The notes below the pieces were generated by a model. That model was not told the DNA's origin. It saw only the letters and a program-made list of their open reading frames with translations, and ran no database searches. Shown here piece by piece: positions 1-6,177 of a DNA stretch of 11,743 nucleotides; the stretch's first letter is position 1, and the number at the start of each line of letters is the position of its first letter. Made by a program: the position numbers and the translations under genes. Source of the DNA: SIG299 sp045593825 (lineage in GTDB: Bacteria; Bacillota; Clostridia; Lachnospirales; Lachnospiraceae); the NCBI GenBank assembly GCA_045593825.1, contig JAZNXI010000097.1:1-11743 (forward strand), given 5' to 3'.

Positions 1-303
1 AAGAAACAAAAGACTCATAAATGCCAGGGACAACAAAATAATCTGTCCTCTCTTTGCTGTTGCACTTTCCAAAATTGCGTTTTTTTCCGCATAAAGTTTC
101 ATATCATCATCCTTTAATAAATCATCTAAGGAAACCTCCAAAAACTGCGCCATCTTTTTTGCCGTCATCAAATCCGGATAGCGGGAGCCTCCTTCCCAAC
201 GGGATACCGCCTGTCGTGTCACAAATAAATTATCTGCCAAGGTTTGTTGCGTCAGTCCTTTTTCTTCTCTTACTCTTTTTAAGTTTTCTCCAAACTCAGC
301 CAT
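1..303 (-). CDS. XRE-family membrane-anchored regulator, partial
   Basis: This is the N-terminal 101 residues of a DNA-binding regulator whose C-terminus lies beyond the left edge. Residues about 5-62 form an XRE/Cro-type helix-turn-helix (GLTQQTLADNLFVTRQAVSRWE, then YPDL and the LEVSLDDLL ending typical of the family). A charged stretch at 66-86 is followed by a hydrophobic segment from about residue 88 to the edge (IILLSLAFMSLLFL), which reads as the start of a transmembrane helix. Known relatives in Clostridia pair this HTH with one or more membrane helices, but their signals are mostly unknown. The ATG at 301-303 is preceded by GAAAGGAAT at a suitable distance. The gene diverges from perR, with 236 bases between the two starts. 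Its target cannot be read from the sequence, although local autoregulation is likely. Confidence 0.85.
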   Translation of the reverse strand, partial: MAEFGENLKRVREEKGLTQQTLADNLFVTRQAVSRWEGGSRYPDLMTAKKMAQFLEVSLDDLLKDDDMKLYAEKNAILESATAKRGQIILLSLAFMSLLFL

Positions 304-329
304 AACTGTCATTCCTTTCTTTGTCGTAC

Positions 330-351
330 TTGCTGCAGCAACCTCATTGTA
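330..351 (-). promoter_or_regulatory. Possible promoter and 12-bp palindrome of the XRE gene
   Basis: Reading the minus strand, a TACAAT -10-like box lies at 346-351, with no convincing -35 box at 17 bp. Just downstream, around the expected transcription start, is a perfect 12-bp palindrome, TTGCTGCAGCAA (330-341). A palindrome at the start site would suit autoregulation by the XRE protein. This is inference, because 12-bp palindromes also occur by chance. Confidence 0.35.
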
Positions 352-468
352 CTTCAAACCGGCAAATAAGGAAAGCAACATCTGAAAAATTGCGTGTTGA
401 CACAACGGTAACAGCCTAAAAAAGCCATGAAATACAGGAAATCATTGAGAATTTTTATCAGTAATATA

Positions 469-497
469 TTGACAGATTCTTTATCATTGATTATAAT
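469..497 (+). promoter_or_regulatory. perR promoter
   Basis: This is a perfect housekeeping-type promoter: TTGACA at 469-474, a 17-bp spacer, and TATAAT at 492-497. Transcription would start near 503-505, inside the dyad-rich operator region, giving a leader of about 35 bases before the perR ATG at 540. Confidence 0.85.
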
Positions 498-500
498 AAT

Positions 501-520
501 AGTAACAATTATCATTATTG
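501..520 (+). promoter_or_regulatory. Fur/PerR-box-like operator at the perR start site
   Basis: CAATTATCATTATTG (506-520) is a near-perfect 7-1-7 inverted repeat resembling the AT-rich Fur/PerR box. It overlaps AGTAACAATTA (501-511), an 11-mer that recurs exactly at 1006-1016 in the rubrerythrin promoter. It covers the expected transcription start, so binding would block perR transcription. PerR-type autoregulation is known in Bacillus; here it is inferred from position and sequence only. Confidence 0.6.
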
Positions 521-539
521 TTTTGAAAGGAGGTTTTCT

Positions 540-929
540 ATGGCAGGTGTTAAATTCAGCAGACAGCGCCAGGCAATCATCGATTATCTGTGCAGTACTA
601 AGGAGCACCCCACTGCCGAAACGGTTTATACCAATGTCCGTATCAACTACCCTAACGTCAGTCTCGGCACAGTATACCGTAACTTAAATCTTTTAGCAGA
701 CGAGGGAGAAATCCTCCGTTTAACCTGTGGAGACGGTTCCGACCGGTTCGACGGCAACCCAAAGCCCCACTACCACTTCTTATGTAACGGTTGCGGCAGG
801 GTTATCGACTTAGATATCGAACCAATGAACCACATCGACGTTTTAGCGGCCGCCGGCTTTGACGGTGTTATCGAAGGCCATACCGTTTTATTTAACGGAA
901 AATGTCCGGAATGTAAAACTTATATGTAG
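540..929 (+). CDS. perR: Fur-family peroxide stress regulator PerR
   Basis: This is a 129-residue metal-dependent repressor. Residues 5-65 are the winged helix (SRQRQAIIDYL, HPTAETVY, VSLGTVYRNLNLL) and residues 68-126 are the dimerisation and metal domain. By comparison with Bacillus subtilis PerR, all five regulatory metal ligands appear to be present: H23, D71, H77, H79 and D90. Asp rather than Glu at the last position favours PerR over Fur. Two CxxC pairs (C82/C85 and C122/C125) would form the structural zinc site. Family knowledge is that PerR with Fe(II) senses peroxide by histidine oxidation, which releases DNA. AAAGGAGG at 526-533 sets the ATG at 540. The rubrerythrin gene 158 bases downstream is a typical PerR target. 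The protein is slightly shorter than the Bacillus one because it lacks the N-terminal extension. Peroxide sensing itself is inferred, and a general ferric-uptake role is less likely. Confidence 0.9.
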   Translation: MAGVKFSRQRQAIIDYLCSTKEHPTAETVYTNVRINYPNVSLGTVYRNLNLLADEGEILRLTCGDGSDRFDGNPKPHYHFLCNGCGRVIDLDIEPMNHIDVLAAAGFDGVIEGHTVLFNGKCPECKTYM

Positions 930-946
930 CTGAACTGTTATAAAAA

Positions 947-961
947 TAGTAAAAATTACTA
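947..961 (+). promoter_or_regulatory. Upstream operator dyad of the rubrerythrin promoter
   Basis: TAGTAAAAATTACTA is a perfect 6-3-6 inverted repeat with the core AGTAA-N3-TTACT. The same core appears at 1004-1020. It lies just upstream of the -35 box of the rubrerythrin promoter. It probably binds the same regulator, with PerR the best candidate. Confidence 0.6.
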
Positions 962-970
962 ATTTAGGTG

Positions 971-999
971 TTGACAAACAAGAAAACTTATGATAATAT
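971..999 (+). promoter_or_regulatory. Rubrerythrin promoter
   Basis: TTGACA at 971-976 is followed after 17 bp by TAATAT (994-999). GATAAT at 992-997 is an alternative -10 with a shorter 15-bp spacer. The promoter sits between two operator dyads, so the rubrerythrin gene can be transcribed independently of perR. No terminator is visible between the genes, so read-through from perR is also possible. Confidence 0.75.
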
Positions 1000-1003
1000 C
1001 AAA

Positions 1004-1020
1004 TCAGTAACAATTACTGA
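1004..1020 (+). promoter_or_regulatory. Start-site operator dyad of the rubrerythrin gene
   Basis: TCAGTAACAATTACTGA is a perfect 7-3-7 inverted repeat lying at the expected transcription start of the rubrerythrin promoter. It shares AGTAACAATTA with the perR operator. This position suits simple repression that is relieved by peroxide or oxygen. Confidence 0.65.
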
Positions 1021-1087
1021 TTTTGTTACAAGAAAGAAAAACAAAAAGAAGCATATAAATTATTTGAAAACAAGGAGGATTTTTATT

Positions 1088-1630
1088 ATGGCAAAGTATG
1101 TATGTAGTGTTTGTGGTTATGTTCATGAAGGTGATGCGGCTCCGGCAGAATGTCCGGTATGCCACGTAGGCGCAGAAAAGTTCAACAAGCAGGATGAAAA
1201 GATGTCCTGGGCAGCAGAACACGTTGTAGGCGTAGCAAAGGGCGTTCGTGAAGATATCCTTATGGATTTACGCGCTAACTTCGAAGGCGAATGCTGCGAA
1301 GTTGGTATGTACCTGGCAATGGCAAGAGTAGCTCACAGAGAAGGTTACCCTGAAATCGGTCTTTACTGGGAAAAGGCAGCTTGGGAAGAAGCTGAGCATG
1401 CTGCAAAGTTCGCAGAATTACTCGGTGAAGTGGTAACTGATTCCACAAAGAAGAACTTAGAGCTCAGAGTTGCTGCAGAAAACGGTGCAACAGCAGGTAA
1501 GTTTGACCTGGCTAAGAGAGCCAAGGAATTAAACCTTGACGCTATCCATGATACAGTGCATGAAATGGCACGCGACGAAGCAAGACATGGTAAAGCATTT
1601 GAAGGTTTATTAAGCAGATACTTCGGCTAA
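1088..1630 (+). CDS. rbr: Reverse rubrerythrin
   Basis: This is a 180-residue non-haem iron peroxidase. Unlike classical rubrerythrin, the rubredoxin-like Fe(Cys)4 site is N-terminal (C6-x2-C9 and C22-x2-C25). A ferritin-like four-helix diiron domain follows at about 40-180. Visible diiron ligand motifs are E68/E71 (EGECCEVG), E100-x2-E103-H104 (EEAEH) and E164-x2-H167 (DEARH). Reverse rubrerythrins of clostridia reduce hydrogen peroxide and oxygen with electrons from NADH via rubredoxin-type carriers, and they are strongly induced on air exposure. The enzyme is expected to be cytoplasmic. ATG 1088 is chosen because AAGGAGGA lies at 1072-1079. An in-frame GTG at 968 would start inside the promoter. 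The perR linkage and dyad-flanked promoter indicate control by peroxide stress. Confidence 0.95.
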   Translation: MAKYVCSVCGYVHEGDAAPAECPVCHVGAEKFNKQDEKMSWAAEHVVGVAKGVREDILMDLRANFEGECCEVGMYLAMARVAHREGYPEIGLYWEKAAWEEAEHAAKFAELLGEVVTDSTKKNLELRVAAENGATAGKFDLAKRAKELNLDAIHDTVHEMARDEARHGKAFEGLLSRYFG

Positions 1631-1652
1631 TACAATATTACGCATTCATAGC

Positions 1653-1779
1653 ATAGCGAAGACGCTATAGAAGACAAATGTAAGGACGCCCGGTGAGCTT
1701 GTTCACACGGGCGTTTCTATATTTGTCTTCGTAAAGGACGAAGTCCTCGCATGACAGTACTGTCATGCGAAATAGCGTC
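1653..1779. repeat. Multibranched inverted-repeat element, possibly a structured RNA or terminator
   Basis: The 351-base gap 1631-1981 contains no plausible gene, but it is rich in pairing. GACGCTAT (1661-1668) pairs with ATAGCGTC (1772-1779) and encloses three hairpins. The first has a stem GAAGACAAAT/ATTTGTCTTC (1670-1679/1721-1730) with an inner GC stem ACGCCCG/CGGGCGT (1686-1692/1708-1714). The second is AGGAC-GAA-GTCCT (1735-1747). The third is a perfect 24-bp palindrome at 1747-1770 with a TCGCATGACAGT half. An alternative hairpin, ATAGCG-AAGA-CGCTAT (1653-1668), competes with the outer stem. The inner GC hairpin is followed by TTTCTATATTT and could end rubrerythrin transcription. Whether the whole is an intergenic repeat, a small RNA or a compound terminator is not known. 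Confidence 0.6.
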
Positions 1780-1861
1780 AAAGCGAAATATTTGTTTATA
1801 ACCCATTTTAACAGCGTAACTGTCTGGCCGACCGCCATCCATGAGGAAGTAGCGAAGCGGA

Positions 1862-1935
1862 TTCCGAATGGCACAACTAGACACCATCTTGAACAATTCC
1901 CTCTACTATGCTATAATATAGTTCAGCATTCGGAA
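1862..1935. repeat. 9-bp inverted repeat flanking a promoter
   Basis: TTCCGAATG (1862-1870) and CATTCGGAA (1927-1935) are exact reverse complements, 56 bases apart, and enclose the promoter of the downstream gene. The downstream arm is also part of a small GTTC/GAAC hairpin (1921-1936) in the leader. A role as an operator pair is possible. Confidence 0.4.
1889..1917 (+). promoter_or_regulatory. Promoter of the STAS-like gene
   Basis: TTGAAC (1889-1894) lies 17 bp upstream of a perfect TATAAT (1912-1917), which is preceded by TGC to give an extended -10. This predicts a strong housekeeping promoter with a leader of about 60 bases. Confidence 0.8.
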
Positions 1936-1981
1936 CTATTTGTCCAATGCCTAAAAACATACATAAGAAGGAGAAGTTATT

Positions 1982-2380
1982 ATGGCAAAGAAAAACGGAG
2001 CCCAGTCTGTAGAAACCATTTCCGGCAGACACATTGTTCTTTCCGCAGGGGTAGGAAAAACAAACATCGATGAATTAAAATGGCTCGAAGAAACCGTATT
2101 AAATGAGGCAAAAGCATGGAATTCCAGCGGTTGGGCATACATTGCCGACTGCTCCCAGATGAGTCCGGTTTCCCCGGCAGAAGGCACCCAGCTGGTTCAC
2201 ATGACTCAGGCATTTGTAGACGCAGGCTGTAAGGCATTCGGCTTTGCAGAAGGTAAGAGCATCATGTTAAAGGTTCAGGCCCAGAAGAATACCGAACGTT
2301 CCCAAACAGGCGTAACCGAAGGCCACTTCGCTACCGTAGAAGAAGTTCTTGACTGGTTAAAGAACGACATTCATATCTAA
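1982..2380 (+). CDS. Small STAS/SpoIIAA-like domain protein
   Basis: This 132-residue soluble protein has no signal peptide. The pattern of predicted strands and helices (strand at 17-22, helix 28-47, strand 51-57, helix 66-81, strand 84-89, helix 92-104, strand 115-118, helix 119-129) and the ending HFATVEEVLDWLK resemble single-domain STAS/SpoIIAA-like proteins. These end in a short strand plus a helix with an alternating Ala/Trp-Leu pattern. Known STAS proteins act as anti-anti-sigma factors or ligand-binding adaptors. No partner kinase or sigma factor is in the window, and there is no clear phosphorylatable Ser in the usual place, so the function is open. AAGGAG at 1968-1973 supports the start. 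The gene is monocistronic, between its own promoter and a strong terminator. The family call is tentative, but the coding call is firm. Confidence 0.6.
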   Translation: MAKKNGAQSVETISGRHIVLSAGVGKTNIDELKWLEETVLNEAKAWNSSGWAYIADCSQMSPVSPAEGTQLVHMTQAFVDAGCKAFGFAEGKSIMLKVQAQKNTERSQTGVTEGHFATVEEVLDWLKNDIHI

Positions 2381-2387
2381 ATTTAAC

Positions 2388-2425
2388 AAAAAATCTCCCG
2401 TGAGTTTTCACGAGAGATTTTTTTT
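2388..2425. terminator. Bidirectional intrinsic terminator between convergent genes
   Basis: A 16-bp stem (2388-2403 with 2408-2423, one C/A mismatch on the plus strand that becomes a G-U pair on the minus strand) has a 4-base loop. It is flanked by an A-run on one side and a T-run on the other, so it works in both directions. It ends the STAS-like gene on the plus strand. It also ends the six-gene operon on the minus strand, whose last stop codon is 2 bases away. Confidence 0.9.
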
Positions 2426-2427
2426 CA

Positions 2428-4890
2428 CTATTTTTCACCATCCACAACTAAGGCTGCCGAACCATATGCTCTTATTGGACGGCCTGCATCATCAAACTCG
2501 GTTGTATAACGAACCCGGAAAGGAACACGACTCTTGGTTAACGGAAGTACTGCTTCCAGTTTAGGCACACCGGCCTCAATCTGACGATGCCAGTCACGGT
2601 AAAATTCATGAACCTCCGGTGGAAAGATTTCGCGTTCAAACGCACTTTCCGGATAATTTTTAAGCACCTGCGGAAGATTTAAATCCCGCATGCAGCGGAA
2701 GCATGGACGCATTTCTTTTGTAGCAATATCATACTCCCAATAATAGATATTTATCTGCTCACTGGCCATCTTAAAACGACGTTCACTCTGAAGCAGTTCA
2801 TGGTAATGCTTCATCTCGTTGGTTACGTTATGAACCATCGCATAGAATAAATAACTGCCCTCGCTCCTACCGATTACCTGCACACTGCTACGGATACAAA
2901 TATGTTCTTCGCCGCAGCAACGGGAGAACATAGTGCGCCAGGTATCGCATTCCTGCTCTTCCATAGTTTCAATGGCACGCTCCAGCATGTTAATATAAAT
3001 CTTTTTATTTTCTTCGTCAAAAGCGGATAAAAGATCCGTTTCAATAACATCCTTTTCCGTAAGATTCATTCCCATTTCACGAAGATATTTTTTATTTACC
3101 CGAAGAATTTCCAGTCTACCGTTATGATAGTCAAAAATCGCTGCACCACCCACATAATTACTGAAAATCAGGGTTTCCTGGGACTTCGGATTCCAAAAAT
3201 CGCCGGAATGTAAATTTTCCATGTGCATCTGCTGATTCAAATTGCTGACTATACTTCCGGTAATCAGTTCTACATACTGTTCTTCCGGCAACGGTCTGGA
3301 ATACAGGTATCCCTGGATATAGTTACAACCGATACTGCGCAGGAAATCTGCCTGCTTTAAGGTTTCTACACCTTCGGCAATAACCGGTACCTGAAGCCAC
3401 TTTGCCATGCGGACCACCGCACTTAAAATAGTACCTCCGCGGCTGTTGTTGGTCTCTTCAGACAGGAATAACATATCCAGCTTAATAATATCCATTTCAA
3501 TGTCCTTCAGCACATTTAAGGAAGAATATCCACTGCCGAAGTCATCCATTTCTACGATATAACCATATTTGTGCAGGCGCTTAATCATTTCATTTACCTG
3601 CTCATTACTGCCCATAATAGCAGATTCCGTAATTTCTACCCGTAGATAATTTGCCGGAACATCATAACGCTTTCTAATATCTTCCAGTTTATCCGCAAAA
3701 TCAGTCAGGAAGATATCATGACGGCAGAAATTGGTGGAAATCGGAATCATCGGCAATTCCTGTTCCTTACAGCGGTGCAGGAAATCACAGGCCTGTTCAA
3801 ACACATAAAAGTCAAGCTTTGAAATATAACCGTTCTTTTCAAAAATCGGAATGAAAATACCCGGAGAAATAAGGCCTCTGTCCGGATGTTTCCAACGTAC
3901 CAACGCCTCTGCACCGATAATGGTTCCATCCGCATGATTATACTGCGGCTGATAATATAATACAAACTGCTTTTCTTCCAATGCTGTACCGGCAATAGCT
4001 AAAATATCCTGCTCCGTCAGCATGGCAGCACGTAAGGATTCCTGATAATAACTTACTTTAACAGTATAACTTCCCTTGATGGTGGACTGGGCAAGTAACG
4101 CACGGTCAATCATCATGCCCGGCGGAAGTACCGAATCACAGGTTACATAAATACCCATGTTACACATAATTTCAAACGGTAAATCGTATTCTGAAATCCG
4201 TTCCATCAAAGTATCTATCAAAACACCCAAGTCCTTGCCGGATGTTTTGGTAAAAAAGAGAAAACGGTCCGAATTGGAACGGCAGCTAAAATCTTCCGGT
4301 TTTAAAACGTTTTCCAATGCAGCGGCAATATGCTTTAACAGCCGGTCACCCTCTACATTACCGAAAAGATCATTCACGGCTTTAAAACGGAGCACATCAA
4401 AACAAACCAGAGCATATTCTCCGGCAAGAATTCCCTTTTCATCCCTACGAAGAACATCTTCTATCGCATCACAAAATGCGTTATGCTGAAGAAGACCGGT
4501 AAGCATGTCACGACCGCTTCTTTCAATTTCGGCAAGTTCTTCCTGAATGTCTGTAAAGGTAATGGTCATCGGACCACCCGGAATCGGAATGGCATAACCG
4601 ATGCAATACCAACGTCGAACTCCATCTGCTCCTTTTAAATATACCTCTCCGAAAAAAACCTCCTGTTTTTCCGATGCAAGAAGTTCATGAAACTTTTCTT
4701 CCATTTTTCGGATTGGCAATTCCTCTGCTAATTCATCTTCCCGGAAAATTTGCCATAAGGAACGTCCATCGAATTTACCCGCAAAGAATTCCCCTGCTTT
4801 TGCCGGATAATTAAATTTTTTCTCTACACGGTCATATGTAATCAAAAGATTATTTTCATATGCCCGGGCTACTCTTCTGCTGTGTCCCAT
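2428..4890 (-). CDS. PAS - degenerate GGDEF - EAL - PAS-like protein, putative cyclic di-GMP phosphodiesterase
   Basis: This is an 820-residue cytoplasmic signalling protein without membrane helices. Residues 10-118 look like a PAS sensor. Residues 127-285 are a GGDEF domain that keeps DMLTGLLQHNAF and the GNVEGDRLL helix, but has NSDRF (206-210) in place of GGDEF, so cyclase activity is unlikely. Residues 292-545 are an EAL domain with an intact active site: E328 of EALVRW, N387, E419 and E422 (RVEITES), D449-D450 (DDFGSGYSSL), K470, E506 (AEGVET) and Q526. It should therefore hydrolyse cyclic di-GMP to pGpG. Residues 560-690 and 700-820 look like two further PAS-like domains, an unusual C-terminal placement. 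It is the last gene of the operon, 18 bases after the CapA-like gene, with AGGGAGAT as ribosome site. Loss of surface attachment or exopolysaccharide is the usual outcome of such enzymes. Confidence 0.88.
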   Translation of the reverse strand: MGHSRRVARAYENNLLITYDRVEKKFNYPAKAGEFFAGKFDGRSLWQIFREDELAEELPIRKMEEKFHELLASEKQEVFFGEVYLKGADGVRRWYCIGYAIPIPGGPMTITFTDIQEELAEIERSGRDMLTGLLQHNAFCDAIEDVLRRDEKGILAGEYALVCFDVLRFKAVNDLFGNVEGDRLLKHIAAALENVLKPEDFSCRSNSDRFLFFTKTSGKDLGVLIDTLMERISEYDLPFEIMCNMGIYVTCDSVLPPGMMIDRALLAQSTIKGSYTVKVSYYQESLRAAMLTEQDILAIAGTALEEKQFVLYYQPQYNHADGTIIGAEALVRWKHPDRGLISPGIFIPIFEKNGYISKLDFYVFEQACDFLHRCKEQELPMIPISTNFCRHDIFLTDFADKLEDIRKRYDVPANYLRVEITESAIMGSNEQVNEMIKRLHKYGYIVEMDDFGSGYSSLNVLKDIEMDIIKLDMLFLSEETNNSRGGTILSAVVRMAKWLQVPVIAEGVETLKQADFLRSIGCNYIQGYLYSRPLPEEQYVELITGSIVSNLNQQMHMENLHSGDFWNPKSQETLIFSNYVGGAAIFDYHNGRLEILRVNKKYLREMGMNLTEKDVIETDLLSAFDEENKKIYINMLERAIETMEEQECDTWRTMFSRCCGEEHICIRSSVQVIGRSEGSYLFYAMVHNVTNEMKHYHELLQSERRFKMASEQINIYYWEYDIATKEMRPCFRCMRDLNLPQVLKNYPESAFEREIFPPEVHEFYRDWHRQIEAGVPKLEAVLPLTKSRVPFRVRYTTEFDDAGRPIRAYGSAALVVDGEK

Positions 4891-4908
4891 AAATTATCTC
4901 CCTGATAT

Positions 4909-6144
4909 TTACTGTTTCACATTTCCTTCAGAATCAATTATAACATTAATCGAAATTTCTTCCAACTGTCGAAATAACTTTTCTTTTTCTTCCTGCTCTG
5001 TCAGTATAACAGTACAATTGTTTTTTTGCAATGCCGGAATCACTGCCACTTCTATCTTGGGATTATCCCGTTCCCCTGTAATTTTTAAAATCAACAGCAT
5101 AGTATCCAGCGTTCTTTTATTAAACCAGAAATTACCGAGACTGTAAATAATCGGCTTACCGTTATAGAACTCCATCCCCTGCAAACAGTGGGAATGAGAA
5201 CCGATAACAGCATCTGCTCCGGCATCCAGATAAAGCTTTCCGGTGGTCAGCTGCACCTCTTCCAGCACGGTACTGTACTCGGTACCCCAGTGAACACAGG
5301 CCAACACAATATCTGCATTGGCATCCGCTTCTTTAATCACTTCCAAAAAAAGTTCCGTATCATAGCATCTTAAAATTCCCGGAGAATCTTCCGTAGCCTG
5401 GGGTGTCATTTTATTTTTTTCTGCCCGGGATGCCGCCACGAAAGCAATGGTAATCCCATCCACTTCCACATAATATGGTTTCATGGCTTCCTCTAAATTT
5501 CTTCCCGCACCAAAATAGCCGATATTTGCTGCTTCTAATGTATCAAGAGTATCTAACAGGGATTCCTTGCCATAGTCAAACACATGATTATTGGCAAGCA
5601 ACGCCACATCCACACCCATTTCTAAAAGAAGCGAAACCCTCTCCGGTTTTGCCCGGAAGGTATAGGATTTCCCTTTTAATGGTGTACCTCTTTCAGTGAA
5701 TGTAAATTCATTATTCACACACATCAAATCCGCAGCGTTCATTATTTCCAGAAGCTCCGGCGAAATACATCTGCTTAAATCCTTGTCTGATTTTTCCCAT
5801 TGCGCTGTCGTTACGGCATCATCTGCAAGAGAAATGTCTCCTGCAAAACATACTGTGATGTCCAGCGGTTCCGGGGTCGGAGTCGGTGTCGGCGTTGGTG
5901 TCAGAGTAGGAGTAGGCGTCGAAGTAGGTGTTGGTGATGGTGTTGGTGTTGACGTTAATGTTGGCGTCGGTGTAGGGCTGGGAGTCGGCGTCAAGGTTGC
6001 CGTCGACGCCTGTGTGAAAGTGGGGGTTGGGGACATCGTCGGTGTGACCGCCTGGGTATCCGCCTTTCTTTGCTCTATGCTCTCAAAAACACCAACCATG
6101 CAAATACTAAATATAATTACCAGGAACGGAATCCACTTTTTCAC
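4909..6144 (-). CDS. CapA-family (poly-gamma-glutamate type) surface phosphoesterase-like protein
   Basis: The protein has 411 residues. Residues 5-20 are a hydrophobic signal or anchor (WIPFLVIIFSICMVGVF) after MKK. Residues 34-94 are an uninterrupted Pro/Thr/Ser-rich linker. Residues 96-370 are a CapA domain of the calcineurin-like metallophosphatase fold, with FAGDISL (100-106), NNEFTF (144-149), LLANNHVFDYG (182-192), VHWGTEY (284-290), GSHSH (315-319) and YSLGNF (334-339). These Asp/Asn/His residues are the expected metal ligands. Family members are linked to poly-gamma-glutamate capsule anchoring or other surface chemistry, but no capB/capC genes are here, so the substrate is unknown. 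The start is GTG at 6144, fixed by AAGGAGGT at 6151-6158 with a second SD-like AGGAGG just upstream. The domain should face the outside, held off the membrane by the linker. The gene lies 33 bases after the dehydrogenase. Confidence 0.88.
   Translation of the reverse strand: MKKWIPFLVIIFSICMVGVFESIEQRKADTQAVTPTMSPTPTFTQASTATLTPTPSPTPTPTLTSTPTPSPTPTSTPTPTLTPTPTPTPTPEPLDITVCFAGDISLADDAVTTAQWEKSDKDLSRCISPELLEIMNAADLMCVNNEFTFTERGTPLKGKSYTFRAKPERVSLLLEMGVDVALLANNHVFDYGKESLLDTLDTLEAANIGYFGAGRNLEEAMKPYYVEVDGITIAFVAASRAEKNKMTPQATEDSPGILRCYDTELFLEVIKEADANADIVLACVHWGTEYSTVLEEVQLTTGKLYLDAGADAVIGSHSHCLQGMEFYNGKPIIYSLGNFWFNKRTLDTMLLILKITGERDNPKIEVAVIPALQKNNCTVILTEQEEKEKLFRQLEEISINVIIDSEGNVKQ
5863..6045 (-). 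repeat. Pro-Thr dipeptide repeat region within the CapA-like gene
   Basis: A roughly 6-base periodic tract encodes about 60 residues made almost only of Thr, Pro, Ser and occasional Leu/Ala, mainly as PT dipeptides. The third codon positions vary along the tract. This suggests an older repeat kept by selection on the protein, rather than a fresh slippage expansion. Such linkers are common stalks through the cell wall of Gram-positive bacteria and may be O-glycosylated. Confidence 0.85.
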
Positions 6145-6177
6145 CTACGCACCTCCTTCCTCCTTTTTCCTCTGTAT

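Noticed and set aside
54..305. Plus-strand open frame at the left edge
   Set aside because: It is antisense to the XRE regulator, which has a clear helix-turn-helix and a good ribosome site.
968..1087. 40-residue N-terminal extension of the rubrerythrin from a GTG
   Set aside because: It would begin on top of the -35 box, lacks a ribosome site, and the strong AAGGAGGA at 1072-1079 points to ATG 1088.
1661..1779. tRNA-like gene suggested by the cloverleaf shape
   Set aside because: The stems do not match tRNA arm lengths, there is no T-loop consensus and no acceptor with a CCA context, and the third arm is a perfect palindrome too long for a tRNA arm.
5863..6045. CRISPR-like or tandem DNA repeat array
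   Set aside because: The periodicity is about 6 bases with variable third codon positions and no spacers. It is explained by the Pro-Thr coding sequence.
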